Below, piece by piece: positions 7,295 through 15,918 of a stretch of 29,088 nt of DNA. Source of the DNA: Equadaptatus sp045601305 (lineage in GTDB: Bacteria; Synergistota; Synergistia; Synergistales; Synergistaceae). The notes below the pieces were generated by a model. That model did not search any database. It worked only from the letters and a program-made list of their open reading frames with translations, and had not been told where the DNA came from. The stretch spans positions 1 through 29,088 of the forward strand of contig JAZRZG010000008.1 in NCBI GenBank assembly GCA_045601305.1, written 5' to 3'. The position numbers and the translations under genes are program-made. How positions within the stretch are numbered: the stretch's first letter is position 1; each line of letters starts with the position of its first letter.

Positions 7295-8590
7295 CTAAAG
7301 CTCCGGGAATCGCGCAAAGATTTCGTCAACGTGTTTCATGTAGAAATTTAAGTCAAAGCAGCGCGACAAATCTTCTTTGTTCATCTTTTTTATTCTTTTG
7401 TCTTTCGCAAGCAGTTCAAGCAGCGGTGTTTTTGTCTCCCAGCAGTTCATGGCGTTGTCCTGCACTATGGCATACGCTTCTTCCCTGCCGATGCCTTCGT
7501 GCTCTACGAGTTCAACAAGGACTCTGCCTGAGAAAAGGAGCCCTTTTGTGATGTCTATATTCTCTCTCATTTTACCGGAATTGACAACCAGTTTGTTTAT
7601 TATTTTGAGCATTGTATTGCACATATAATTTATTGTGTGGAAGCTATCCGGCCATATTACGCGCTCTGCTGAGGAATGGCTGATGTCGCGTTCGTGCCAC
7701 AGAGCTATATCGTCAAGCGCTGGTATGACGTTTCCGCGAAGCAGCCGAGCCATGCCGCATACTCTTTCGCAGAGTATGGGATTTTTTTTGTGTGGCATTG
7801 CTGAAGAACCTTTTTGTCCTTTGCGGAACGGTTCAAGCGCTTCAAGCAGTTCTGTGCGCTGTAAATGGCGTATTTCAAGCGCAAGGCGTTCAAGACCTGC
7901 ACCGGCTATCGCAAGATCTGTGAGAACGCGCGCGTGGCGGTCTCTTTGTATTATCTGTGTTGAAACAGGGTCTGCGGAAAGTCCGAGAAGCTCGCAGGCG
8001 CGTGCTTCTATTTCGGGCGGGCAGTTGGCATAGCTTCCAACAGCGCCTGATATTGCACCGACTTTCATCTCTTCGCGCGTTTGGGCAAGTCTTTTTATAT
8101 CGCGTCCGAGCTGCGAGTAGTGGTTGAGGAGCTTAAGTCCGAAGGTTGTCGGCTCAGCGTGTATGCCGTGCGTTCTGCCGGCGCAAGGGACTTTTTTGTA
8201 TTCTGCAGCTTTTTCGCCGACTGATTTTTGCAGTTTTTTAAGGTTTTCTATAGTAACGTCAAGGCTTTCGCACAAAAGGAGCGACGAAGCTGTGTCTATA
8301 ACGTCGCTGCTGGTCAGTCCGAGGTGTATAAAACGTCCCGATTCTCCGACTCTTTCTGCCACAGCGCTGTTAAAGGCTATCATGTCGTGGCGTACTTCGG
8401 CTTCTATTTCATGTATTCTGTCAACATCAAAGTCTGCTTTTTCGACTATATTTCTGAAGTCTTCGTCAGGAATTACGCCCTTTTCGTTCCATGCGCGGCA
8501 GACTGCAAGTTCCACGTCAAGCCAGTGGCGGAATTTGTTTTCGTCACTCCAGATTTTTGTAATTTCTTCAACTTCGTATCTCGGAATCAT
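7295..8590 (-). CDS. purB: adenylosuccinate lyase
   Basis: It catalyses two fumarate-releasing steps of purine synthesis (SAICAR to AICAR, adenylosuccinate to AMP). The protein has 431 residues. The superfamily signature GSSAMPHKKNP spans residues 261-271; TSSDVIDT (93-100) and GRTHGIHAEP (138-147) provide the catalytic serine-loop partner and histidine regions. This is the short, B. subtilis/Thermotoga-like type. Its ATG abuts the stop of the DUF4416 gene, so they are co-transcribed. No other de novo purine gene is nearby; punA is in the same operon. Confidence 0.95.
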   Translation of the reverse strand: MIPRYEVEEITKIWSDENKFRHWLDVELAVCRAWNEKGVIPDEDFRNIVEKADFDVDRIHEIEAEVRHDMIAFNSAVAERVGESGRFIHLGLTSSDVIDTASSLLLCESLDVTIENLKKLQKSVGEKAAEYKKVPCAGRTHGIHAEPTTFGLKLLNHYSQLGRDIKRLAQTREEMKVGAISGAVGSYANCPPEIEARACELLGLSADPVSTQIIQRDRHARVLTDLAIAGAGLERLALEIRHLQRTELLEALEPFRKGQKGSSAMPHKKNPILCERVCGMARLLRGNVIPALDDIALWHERDISHSSAERVIWPDSFHTINYMCNTMLKIINKLVVNSGKMRENIDITKGLLFSGRVLVELVEHEGIGREEAYAIVQDNAMNCWETKTPLLELLAKDKRIKKMNKEDLSRCFDLNFYMKHVDEIFARFPEL

Positions 8591-9145
8591 TTATTTTGCC
8601 TCCGTTTGCAGTTTTTTCCAGTCTTCTCTGATTTCTTCAAGCCATTTGTCATATACTCCGCTTGCAAAGTCAGGGAAGGTGTAGAAAAAATGTTCCCAAC
8701 GCCCTTTTCTGCGGCATAGCGTGACTTCTGCAAATATGCCGTCGCGCATATAGATTCTGTGCGCCTGTCCTTTTGTCGATGCAAGCAGCAGCCGTGCGCC
8801 GTCTATTGTACCCGGGTCTATGTTTACTCTGCGGGAAGCGCCTGTCATTTTCTCTGCCGCGCAGCTCGCAACTTTCCAGTCGGGCAGTTTTGACATCGGA
8901 TAAAGTCCGGGATAGGAAAGAAAACAGCGGTCAAGTTCCGGCGCTATGTCTTCGTAATAGCTCGTCCAGGTAAACGGATAAAGGGGGCTGATTTTTTCCG
9001 GCTCACCCCATACTCCGGCAAGCATTTGCAGCGTTGTGTCAAATATTTCTCTGTTGCCGTGCGGTACAAGCAGCGCCGCTATTTTTTTGACAAGCGGGTC
9101 GCGCGCGTGTCTTCCTTCGCAGTCGTGAAGGATTGTGTCAGCCAT
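8591..9145 (-). CDS. DUF4416 family protein
   Basis: A 184-residue protein of unknown function. From memory it matches the DUF4416 pattern: FTWTSYYEDIAPELDRCFLS, then RRVNIDPGTIDGARLLLAS, STKGQAHRIYMRDGIFAEV and FYTFPDF near the end. No signal peptide or membrane segment is evident, so it is probably cytoplasmic. Its start overlaps ftsY by 8 nt and its stop abuts purB, so it is firmly embedded in the operon. The conserved NIDPG and HRIY motifs hint at a binding or catalytic pocket, but no activity should be assigned. Confidence 0.8.
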   Translation of the reverse strand: MADTILHDCEGRHARDPLVKKIAALLVPHGNREIFDTTLQMLAGVWGEPEKISPLYPFTWTSYYEDIAPELDRCFLSYPGLYPMSKLPDWKVASCAAEKMTGASRRVNIDPGTIDGARLLLASTKGQAHRIYMRDGIFAEVTLCRRKGRWEHFFYTFPDFASGVYDKWLEEIREDWKKLQTEAK

Positions 9146-10037
9146 TCAGCAACGCCTCGGTAAAGGCTTTTGCGTCAAACAGCGCAAGGTCTTCAACAGC
9201 TTCGCCGAGTCCTATGTATCTTACGGGCAGCTTCAGTTTGTCCGCTATTGAAAGCACTATGCCGCCTTTTGAACTGTTGTCGTATTTAGTCAGGACAACA
9301 CCTGTTATCGGCATACATTTGCCAAAGCTTTCCGCCTGCACAAAGGCATTCTGCCCTGTCACAGCGTCAAGAATTATCAGCACTTCGGCAGGGTCGTTGC
9401 CTGTTTCTCTTTTTACCACGCGGAATATTTTGTTTAATTCTTCCATCAGGTTTGACTTTGTGTGAAGTCTGCCCGCTGTGTCGGCGATTATTACGTCTGC
9501 GCCGCACGCTTTTGCGGAATTTACCGCGTCAAAAAGCACTGCGGCGGGGTCGCTGTTTTCTGCCTGAGAGATTACCTTTGTGTCTGTTCTTTCTCCCCAT
9601 GCTTTTAGCTGCTCTATCGCCGCCGCGCGGAAAGTGTCACAGGCAGCAAGTATGACTTTTTTGCCCTGCGACTTGAGCTGTGAGGCAAGTTTTCCCGCCG
9701 TTGTTGTTTTTCCGCTGCCATTCACGCCGATAAGCAGTACAACCGCAGGTTTTGCGTCAAGTCTGAGGGGACACCCTGTATCCGGCAGAGCCGCAAGTTT
9801 GTCACAGAGCAGATCGGCAAAGAGTTTTTTTAACTCTGTGCGGTTTGAAATTCTTTTTTCCACACACAGTTTTTTCAGCGTATCGATCAGCGCGCAGGAG
9901 CTTTCTATACCGACATCTCCGGTTATAAGCGTTTCTTCAAGCTCGTCCCAGAAATCATCGTTCACAGGTTCGTCTGAAAAGACGTTTGCTATGCCCTGTA
10001 TCCATCTGTTGCCGCTGAAGCGGAGTTTTTCAAACAT
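9138..10037 (-). CDS. ftsY: signal recognition particle receptor FtsY
   Basis: The SRP GTPase that docks ribosome-nascent-chain complexes at the membrane. The 299-residue protein is an NG-domain form without a long acidic A domain. A helical N domain is followed by G1 GVNGSGKTT (104-112), DTFRAAAIEQ (from Asp134), DTAGR (186-190) and GLGEAVEDLALF near the end. The usual TKLDGTAKGG reads TKYDNSSKGG (250-259), which keeps the guanine-specifying TKxD. FtsY rather than Ffh, because no methionine-rich M domain follows. Start and ricT stop share TAATG. Confidence 0.95.
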   Translation of the reverse strand: MFEKLRFSGNRWIQGIANVFSDEPVNDDFWDELEETLITGDVGIESSCALIDTLKKLCVEKRISNRTELKKLFADLLCDKLAALPDTGCPLRLDAKPAVVLLIGVNGSGKTTTAGKLASQLKSQGKKVILAACDTFRAAAIEQLKAWGERTDTKVISQAENSDPAAVLFDAVNSAKACGADVIIADTAGRLHTKSNLMEELNKIFRVVKRETGNDPAEVLIILDAVTGQNAFVQAESFGKCMPITGVVLTKYDNSSKGGIVLSIADKLKLPVRYIGLGEAVEDLALFDAKAFTEALLNG

Positions 10038-11239
10038 TATTCTTCCCTGTCGTCCGAATTGTATCTTGGGCGATGTTTTTTGCCGCCGCGGCGGTGATTG
10101 CGGAAATGTTTTCTTCTTTCGCCGTTTTCCTGCGCGTCTTCCGCATTATCTTCAGTCTGCCACTGCCGCGGACTGCTGTTCTGATGATTTTCGTCATTCT
10201 GCGCTCTTTGGTAACCAAAGCGTTTCTTTTGTCCGCGCTGATTTTCCTGTGTTTCAGCGTTTTCGTTTTTACCGTTAGTTTTGCGTCTCTCCTTGAAAAT
10301 ATTCATGTCAAGCGCGTCAAAATCGTACTTCTTTTTGTCCGTGATAAGTTCTTCAAGCTCTGCCGACGTTTTTCCTGCCTCAACTGCCGCCTTAAATTCT
10401 TCAAATTTGTCTATGGCAACAGGCTTTTCGCCAAGCCCGGGAATGTAGCACCTGAGCGCCTTTGTGCCTATGTCAATGCCGTTTATTGTCACGCTGCCTT
10501 CTGTTGCGGCAAATTTGCTTCCGGGCGCCGGCAATCCTTCCCAAAACTCACTGTAAACGTTGTGTTCGTAGCACATACAGCACATCAGTCTGCCGCAAAT
10601 GCCTGAAATTTTCGTCGGGTTGAGAGCGAGATTCTGCTCTTTTACCATTTTTATTCCGACAGGGACAAACTGGTGCAGCCAATAGCTGCAGCAGCAACGG
10701 TGACCGCACATACCGAGCCCTCCGACAATTTTTGCTTCGTCGCGCACTCCTATCTGCCGAAGTTCTATGCGTGTTCGAAATTCTCTTGCAAGATCGCGCA
10801 CGTAGGCGCGAAAATCAACTCTCTGCTCTGACGAGAAATAGACAAACAGTTTCTGTCTGTTCGGGAGCAGTTCAACGTCGGTAATTTTAATGCCGAGATT
10901 ATGCGGAATTTCTATTTCTTTTGTTTTTTTGAGAATGTCGTTTTCTTCCGCGCGGGCATTTGCCTGTTCGGTCAGCTCCGCTGTGCCTGCTGTTCTAAGG
11001 TAACGAAGATTGGTAACTGCAGGTTCCGTTGTTTTCGGAATGTTCTCTCCTCTGTCAATGGTATTTTGCAGAGCGCGGTATTTTGTCTCCTGTTCTTCCG
11101 TCAGCGTGCCGAGTATTATCGCGATGTCTTCGCCGCGAACAGACTCAACCACAATCTGCGTGCCTTTTTCCAGCTCCGTTTCACTGCTGAATATGCCGAG
11201 AAATCTCGGTTTACCGAATACTGCCAAATATTTGTTCAC
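10037..11239 (-). CDS. ricT: PSP1-domain protein RicT (YaaT)
   Basis: RicT is the PSP1-domain subunit of the RicA-RicF-RicT complex, which in B. subtilis binds [4Fe-4S] clusters and promotes RNase Y mRNA maturation. Conserved cysteines appear in GMCGHRCCCSYWL and KISGICGRLMCCMCYE, the family hallmark. I start it at the GTG at 11239, which has AGGAGG 9 nt upstream; an ATG-like extension to 11272 would add 11 basic residues and lacks a ribosome site. That gives 400 residues and a 29-nt overlap with holB. The last ~90 residues form a low-complexity, Asn/Gln/Arg/Glu-rich tail, probably disordered and possibly RNA-binding. Adjacency to holB and tmk matches the Firmicutes order. RicA and RicF are not seen here. 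Confidence 0.9.
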   Translation of the reverse strand: MNKYLAVFGKPRFLGIFSSETELEKGTQIVVESVRGEDIAIILGTLTEEQETKYRALQNTIDRGENIPKTTEPAVTNLRYLRTAGTAELTEQANARAEENDILKKTKEIEIPHNLGIKITDVELLPNRQKLFVYFSSEQRVDFRAYVRDLAREFRTRIELRQIGVRDEAKIVGGLGMCGHRCCCSYWLHQFVPVGIKMVKEQNLALNPTKISGICGRLMCCMCYEHNVYSEFWEGLPAPGSKFAATEGSVTINGIDIGTKALRCYIPGLGEKPVAIDKFEEFKAAVEAGKTSAELEELITDKKKYDFDALDMNIFKERRKTNGKNENAETQENQRGQKKRFGYQRAQNDENHQNSSPRQWQTEDNAEDAQENGERRKHFRNHRRGGKKHRPRYNSDDREE

Positions 11240-11963
11240 AAGAAATATCCTCCTGAAGCGCCGCGAAGGCAATATCCTGCACCATCGACAGCGACATATT
11301 TTTCTTTTTCGACTGTTTTGTCAGCAGCTCAAGCGTTGAGGCTTTGCCGAACTGCTTATGTTCAATATAGTAATTTATCCAGCCTTCCATTTCAAGCCAT
11401 ACGGCATCGATTTCTCCTTTTTTGCCCGTCGAACTTTTCGCAAACCATTCAGCCCACTCTGACGGAGTTTGCGGCGGTTTAACCGCGGCGCAAAACTCCG
11501 TCGGCAGTTCGATATTTATCGACCAGACACGGCTTTTGATTGTCGGAAGCAGCCTGTCTTCTTTGAAAACATAAAGGATACAGGCGTTTGCCGGAGGTTC
11601 TTCCGTTAATTTCAGCAGACTGTTTTCTGCCTCAGGCGACAGCGTGTCAGCAGACCAAATTACTGCTAACCGGCGTTCTGCGGTGACAGGGTGAAGCGCA
11701 AGTTCTTCGTTGAGCTTGCGGCATTCTTCAATCGACGGCGCTTTTTCGGGAGAGCCCGCGAAAATGAGGTCGGGATGTTTTCCTTCGCTCCAGCCTTTTT
11801 CATTGCCAAGCATGAGTTGCGCGTAGCACTTGGCAAAATATTCCTGACCGACCGATGGCAAAAGCGCCGCGACAGCCTGAGGGTGACGCCCTGCCTCAAC
11901 TGCAAGCACTATTTCGCGCCAGCCTTGCGAATTTTCTATGAGAGCCGCAAAATCAGCGTCCAC
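11211..11963 (-). CDS. holB: DNA polymerase III delta' subunit-like clamp-loader protein
   Basis: A 250-residue AAA+ clamp-loader subunit. HPDLIFAG, then SIEECRKLNEELALHP, RRLAVIWSADTLSPEAENSLLKLTEEPP and TIKSRVWSI match the delta' core (sensor-1 and SRC-like arginine region). No Walker A is present, which fits delta', a subunit that does not need ATP binding. It is shorter than the E. coli protein (334), with a reduced C-terminal collar domain. The start is a GTG sharing one base with the tmk stop TAG. The tmk-holB-ricT order is widespread in bacteria. Confidence 0.85.
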   Translation of the reverse strand: MDADFAALIENSQGWREIVLAVEAGRHPQAVAALLPSVGQEYFAKCYAQLMLGNEKGWSEGKHPDLIFAGSPEKAPSIEECRKLNEELALHPVTAERRLAVIWSADTLSPEAENSLLKLTEEPPANACILYVFKEDRLLPTIKSRVWSINIELPTEFCAAVKPPQTPSEWAEWFAKSSTGKKGEIDAVWLEMEGWINYYIEHKQFGKASTLELLTKQSKKKNMSLSMVQDIAFAALQEDISCEQIFGSIR

Positions 11964-12568
11964 TAAATAACACCTCTCTGCGTCAGCACAGTAACAATTT
12001 TGTCAAAAACAGCGTCGGGCGATGTATCCGCAGATATGCAGACCCAGCGATTCCTGCCGCGTTCCATCTGTTTCAGATAACCTTCGCGTATTTTTTGCAT
12101 AAATTCGCACCCTTCACGCTCAAAAGCGTCAAGATTTCCTCTGCCTATTACTCTCTTCATCGATTTTTCAGGTTCCATGTCAAGCAATATCGTCAAATCA
12201 GGCACAGGAAATTCCGAGACCTTAAAAAGCAGGTCAAGCGGTTCTTCCGGCATTCCTCTTCCGTAAACCTGATACGCTACCGTGGAAGCGTGGTAACGTT
12301 CGCATACAACAATTCTGCCCTCCGCCTCTGCGGGCTTTATTACGCGCACAATATGCTCCGCTCTGTCAAGCATAAAAAGATATATCTCGCTCCACGGGTG
12401 TTTCAGGCTGCCGCCGAGAACCATTTCCCTCAGCTTTTCTCCGCCTTTCCAGCCACCGGGTTCTTTTGTCAGAAGTGTGTCTTTTCCCAGCGACTCAAGA
12501 TACGCTGCAAGCCGTGCCGCCTGCGTTGATTTTCCTGTTCCGTCGATGCCTTCGATTGCTATAAACAT
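11963..12568 (-). CDS. tmk: thymidylate kinase
   Basis: It phosphorylates dTMP to dTDP. P-loop GIDGTGKST at residues 7-15, LFMLDRAEHI with the DR nucleoside motif, and a lid containing RGNLDAFERE. I start it at the ATG at 12568, which has GAGG 9 nt upstream and makes 201 residues; an in-frame TTG at 12583 would overlap punA and add MRRFN without need. The punA stop lies 1 nt upstream. Confidence 0.94.
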   Translation of the reverse strand: MFIAIEGIDGTGKSTQAARLAAYLESLGKDTLLTKEPGGWKGGEKLREMVLGGSLKHPWSEIYLFMLDRAEHIVRVIKPAEAEGRIVVCERYHASTVAYQVYGRGMPEEPLDLLFKVSEFPVPDLTILLDMEPEKSMKRVIGRGNLDAFEREGCEFMQKIREGYLKQMERGRNRWVCISADTSPDAVFDKIVTVLTQRGVI

Positions 12569-12569
12569 A

Positions 12570-13397
12570 TTAAAGCGCCTCAAAGAATGCAGTAATAAGT
12601 CTGCTTATTTTATCCGCGTTGCCGCCGATTGTTTCAAGCACTTCTTCTTCTGTAAGTTTTTGATTTCTCACGCCTGCAGCGTAGTTTGACACACAGGAAA
12701 GCACCGCTATTCTCATTCCCATGTGGCGCGCGGCAATAACTTCGGGCACCGTTGACATTCCCACAACGTCAGCGCCGAGAATACGCGCCATACGAATTTC
12801 TGCCGGAGTTTCGTAGGAAGGCCCCTGCATTGCCATATAAACGCCGTTCATGAGAGGGATTTCAAGCTTTGAAGCAACGTTTGAAAGCAGGTTTAGGTAT
12901 GCTTTGTCGTATGTAAAGGTCATGTCGGGAAATCTGTCGCCCCATTCGGAATTGTTTTCGCCGCGCAGCGGGTTTGTTCCCGTGAAATTTATATGATCCG
13001 TGACTGCCACAATGCTTCCGGGTCTAATATCCTTATCGGCAGAGGGAATTCCGCCGGACGCGTTTGTAAAAAGAACTGATTTTACCCCCATTGAGGCAAG
13101 CACCCGAACAGGAAATGTAACTTCCTTCATGTCGTAGCCTTCGTAGCCGTGTATTCTGCCCTGCATTATTACTACCTCTTTGCCGGCGAGCTTTCCGAAC
13201 AAAAGACGACCAAGATGCCCGGGAGCCGTTGACTTCGGCCAGTAGGGTATCGCTGTATAATTTACGATTGTTTCAGCATCCATAATTTCGGCAACTTTTG
13301 ACAACCCTGAGCCTAAAACAAGCAGATGTTCAGGCAGTCTGCCGATTGCCGCGCCAAGATATTTTTTTGCTACCTTTACCTTTTCGGCGTAGTCCAT
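12570..13397 (-). CDS. punA: purine nucleoside phosphorylase, trimeric type
   Basis: It cleaves purine (deoxy)ribonucleosides with phosphate, releasing the base for salvage. The 275-residue protein carries LVLGSGLSKV (phosphate loop), MQGRIHGYEGYD, TNASGGIPS, GPSYETPAEIRMARILGADVVGMSTV and a late SNYAAG. This is the PNP I (guanosine/inosine) class, homotrimeric in relatives; specificity cannot be fixed by eye, and MTA phosphorylases are related. It overlaps xerD by 1 nt (TAATG). Confidence 0.93.
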   Translation of the reverse strand: MDYAEKVKVAKKYLGAAIGRLPEHLLVLGSGLSKVAEIMDAETIVNYTAIPYWPKSTAPGHLGRLLFGKLAGKEVVIMQGRIHGYEGYDMKEVTFPVRVLASMGVKSVLFTNASGGIPSADKDIRPGSIVAVTDHINFTGTNPLRGENNSEWGDRFPDMTFTYDKAYLNLLSNVASKLEIPLMNGVYMAMQGPSYETPAEIRMARILGADVVGMSTVPEVIAARHMGMRIAVLSCVSNYAAGVRNQKLTEEEVLETIGGNADKISRLITAFFEAL

Positions 13398-14320
13398 TAT
13401 TCTTCCTCCGTGTCTCCTGCAGCGCGCGGATGATAGCGGTCATACAGGTCACGCATTTCTTCGTCTATATGCGTGTACTTCTGCGTTGTCAGTATTGAGG
13501 AATGTCCCAGCATTTCCTGCAGCGTTCTCTGATCCATGCCGTTGCGAAGCAGATGTGTCGCAAAGGTGTGGCGCAGGACGTGCGGATGAAGACGCGCTGC
13601 CGGAATTTTTGCCTCCTGCCCGCGTTTATGCAGAATATGCCACAACGAGTCACGCCCAAGCTGCTGTCCCGTGCGGCTTAAAAATAACCACTGCGTGTCA
13701 AATTTGTTGAGCTTAGGACGCGTTTCCTCTATATAATTTTCAACTATTCTCCTGACTGTCCCGACAAACGGCACACTGCGCTCCTTTGAACCCTTGCCTC
13801 TTGTGTAGATAATACCGCTTCCCGCATCGATGTCCTTCAGTTTTACGCCACATATTTCAGAGGCGCGCATTCCTGTGCCGTACGCAAGCTCTATGATTAC
13901 TCTGTCTCGTTTTCCAAGCACCGTACCGTCTTCGCAGGCATTTATAATACGTTGGATTTCACCCTCGGTCATCACCTCAGGCAGTTTTTTGTCACGCTGC
14001 GGCAAAGGGTCAAGTTTCGGAAGCTGCGCTTCCTCGCCGTCATAGACAAGAAAACGCGCGAAAGAAGCAAGCACAGCCGCGTTGCGCTGTATGGTGCTTT
14101 TTGCCTTTCCGGCGGCGGTAAGTTCCAGAATATAGCGTGAAACTGCGTCTGCGTTCAGCTTTTCAGGCTCTGCGGAATGTTTTTTGCAGAACGTGTACCA
14201 TGCGGTCAAGTCAGACATATACGACTTGACCGTATTTTGGCTTGCGCCTCGCTCAAACAGCAAATAATCTTTGAATCTGCTTACAAGCAGATCAAAATTT
14301 CCGTCAAAATCTATTATCAA
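13397..14320 (-). CDS. xerD: tyrosine recombinase XerC/XerD type
   Basis: A chromosome dimer-resolution recombinase acting at dif. The 307-residue protein has a SAM-like N-terminal domain (residues ~10-100) and a catalytic domain with Arg152 (YGTGMRASEI), Lys176 (RGKGSKER), His247 and Arg250 (HPHVLRHTFATHLL), His273 (LGHSS) and Tyr282 (TTQKYTHI), the full catalytic set. Start is a TTG at 14320 with GGGAG upstream, overlapping the NUDIX gene by 17 nt. Whether this organism has one recombinase (XerA-like) or two cannot be seen. No integrase-type neighbourhood is present, so I favour the housekeeping role. Confidence 0.9.
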   Translation of the reverse strand: MIIDFDGNFDLLVSRFKDYLLFERGASQNTVKSYMSDLTAWYTFCKKHSAEPEKLNADAVSRYILELTAAGKAKSTIQRNAAVLASFARFLVYDGEEAQLPKLDPLPQRDKKLPEVMTEGEIQRIINACEDGTVLGKRDRVIIELAYGTGMRASEICGVKLKDIDAGSGIIYTRGKGSKERSVPFVGTVRRIVENYIEETRPKLNKFDTQWLFLSRTGQQLGRDSLWHILHKRGQEAKIPAARLHPHVLRHTFATHLLRNGMDQRTLQEMLGHSSILTTQKYTHIDEEMRDLYDRYHPRAAGDTEEE

Positions 14321-14858
14321 GCTTGTATCTCCCGTACCAGTATATTGCCGCTATCGTCTTGGCGTCTATAATTTCGCCCTTTCTGATTTTTTCTTCCGCT
14401 TCCGCGACAGACAGCCTGACAAGCTCTATAATTTCGTCTTTATCCTGCGGAAGCTTTGATTCCGTTAAATCCGCGGCATAATAAACATGAAGCGTCTCTG
14501 TGGAAAATCCGGGTGAGCAGAAGAAACTGCATATTTTTTCAATATGCTCCGGCTTATAGCCGCATTCCTCCTGAAGCTCGCGGACAGCAGTGTCCTGCGG
14601 ATTTTCGCCGTTTTCCACAAGACCGGCGGGAATCTCAAGCAGTTCTGCGTTTGCCGCATAGCGGTACTGCGAAACGAAAAGCAGAAGACCGTAGTTGTCA
14701 ACCGCAAGCACAGCTGCAGCGTCTTTGTGCTCAACAACCTCACGTTTTGTTCTGACGCCGTTTGAAAGCTCAATATCATCAACCCTAAGATTGAGAATGT
14801 GTCCGTCATATATTTTCCGTGATGAAATTTTCTTTTCTGTCTTGTCCACTTTTGTCAC
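14304..14858 (-). CDS. NUDIX hydrolase, probable ADP-ribose pyrophosphatase
   Basis: The Nudix box begins at Gly80 and runs G-x5-E-x7-REL-x-EE-x-G (Glu86, Arg94, Glu98-99, ending GY at 101-102), preceded by LEIPAGLVE, typical of the NudF/ADP-ribose branch. YDGHILNLRVDDI near the N-terminus is also typical of that branch. About 184 residues. The start is uncertain: GTG at 14858 or TTG at 14861 share a poor ribosome site. The gene follows fmt across a 130-nt gap that contains a heptamer array. It may hydrolyse ADP-ribose or related toxic nucleotides. Confidence 0.88.
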   Translation of the reverse strand: MTKVDKTEKKISSRKIYDGHILNLRVDDIELSNGVRTKREVVEHKDAAAVLAVDNYGLLLFVSQYRYAANAELLEIPAGLVENGENPQDTAVRELQEECGYKPEHIEKICSFFCSPGFSTETLHVYYAADLTESKLPQDKDEIIELVRLSVAEAEEKIRKGEIIDAKTIAAIYWYGRYKLDNRF

Positions 14859-14903
14859 CAACTTTTTAGCTTAACTGTCAGCTTGCAGAGCGCTCGTACC
14901 TCG

Positions 14904-15001
14904 CTTGTAATTTGTAGTTTGTAGGTGGTAGCTTTTTCTACTTTCTGCTTTCTACTTGCTGCAATCTGCTTACCGCTTACCTCTGATTTACTCCAGCTTA
15001 C
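14904..15001. repeat. degenerate heptamer array
   Basis: Fourteen consecutive 7-nt units in one register, e.g. TTTGTAG TTTGTAG, then TACTTTC TGCTTTC and TGCTTAC CGCTTAC. Neighbouring units resemble each other most, so the consensus drifts along the array. The right end runs into the last codons and stop of fmt. This is the only large gap inside the def-glpX operon. Confidence 0.75.
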
Positions 15002-15917
15002 CACATAGGCTCAGTCTTGCGCCGCGAAGCCAGTCGGCCGCGCTCTGCTGACGTTTGCCGTCAGGCTGCACAATTTCAAGTTTCAGCGCGTTCTGTCCGC
15101 AGGCAATGACAGGATAACCTTTTTTAACCGCAATAATTGTCCCTGCTTCCGCGTTTTTGCCGATATTCACGATTTCCGCTTTGAAAAGCCTGAGCCGTTT
15201 TCCGCCGTAAAAACAGAAAACTCCGGGCGCGTTTGCAAGCGCGCGGATTAAGCAGCTGCATTCAAAAGCAGACCTTGCCCAGTTTATTTTGCCCTCTGAC
15301 TTTTCAATTTTCGGCGCAAGAGATACGCCTTTCTGAGGCTGCGGGACAAAATTCCAGTTTTCAGCGCCCGCTTCAAGCAAACGCAGCATTTCTTTACAGC
15401 CGGTCACAGCGCATTTTTCAAGCAGAGTTTCATACGTTTCGCTGTCTGCTATTTCAACTTTCGGCTGCGCAAGCAGACTGCCCGAATCCATCCCTTCGTC
15501 AAGGCGGAAAATTGACACTGCCGTCAGCCTCAGCCCGTCCATAATACACCTTTGAAGCGGCGCGGAACCTCTGTAAGCCGGAAGCTTTGACGGGTGCAGA
15601 TTTATGCAGCCGTATTTTGGAAGCGACAGCACAGGTTCTTTTATCATCTGCCCAAAATCGATTACAAAAATCAGATCAGCGCAATTTTTTTTAAGCCATT
15701 CGATTCTTTTGGTATCAGCAGAAAGCCTGTCCGTTGTATAACAGGAAATACCAAGTTCTTCCGCAGTTTCGTTTACCGGCGTTTTGTGCAGCTGCAGTCC
15801 TCTGCCGGATGCTTTCGGCGAGTTTGTTATCACCCAAGCGATTTCACAGCCTGCCGCAAGCTGTCTTAAGCAGAGCTCCGCAAAACGTCCGCTGCCGCAA
15901 AATCCGACACGAAGCAT
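14988..15917 (-). CDS. fmt: methionyl-tRNA formyltransferase
   Basis: It formylates the initiator Met-tRNA from 10-formyl-THF. The 309-residue protein has catalytic residues Asn106 and His108 in CINLHPSKLPAYRGSAP and Asp144 in LDEGMDSGSLL. The C-terminal OB-like domain ends at LCGKLE. The usual pairing with def is kept: def ends 1 nt before the fmt ATG. The final codons overlap the heptamer array, so the C-terminus may have been reshaped by it. Confidence 0.94.
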   Translation of the reverse strand: MLRVGFCGSGRFAELCLRQLAAGCEIAWVITNSPKASGRGLQLHKTPVNETAEELGISCYTTDRLSADTKRIEWLKKNCADLIFVIDFGQMIKEPVLSLPKYGCINLHPSKLPAYRGSAPLQRCIMDGLRLTAVSIFRLDEGMDSGSLLAQPKVEIADSETYETLLEKCAVTGCKEMLRLLEAGAENWNFVPQPQKGVSLAPKIEKSEGKINWARSAFECSCLIRALANAPGVFCFYGGKRLRLFKAEIVNIGKNAEAGTIIAVKKGYPVIACGQNALKLEIVQPDGKRQQSAADWLRGARLSLCGKLE

Positions 15918-15918
15918 A

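Noticed and set aside
12569..12583. Upstream TTG start for tmk
   Set aside because: It would overlap punA and place the GAGG ribosome site inside the coding region; the ATG at 12568 fits the site.
14904..15001. The heptamer array as a TRAP binding site (NAG triplets on the minus strand)
   Set aside because: NAG triplets recur at a 7-nt period, whereas TRAP needs GAG/UAG every 5-6 nt, and many units lack the triplet.
14904..15001. The heptamer array as a CRISPR array
   Set aside because: Units are 7 nt, degenerate and without spacers; no cas gene is present.
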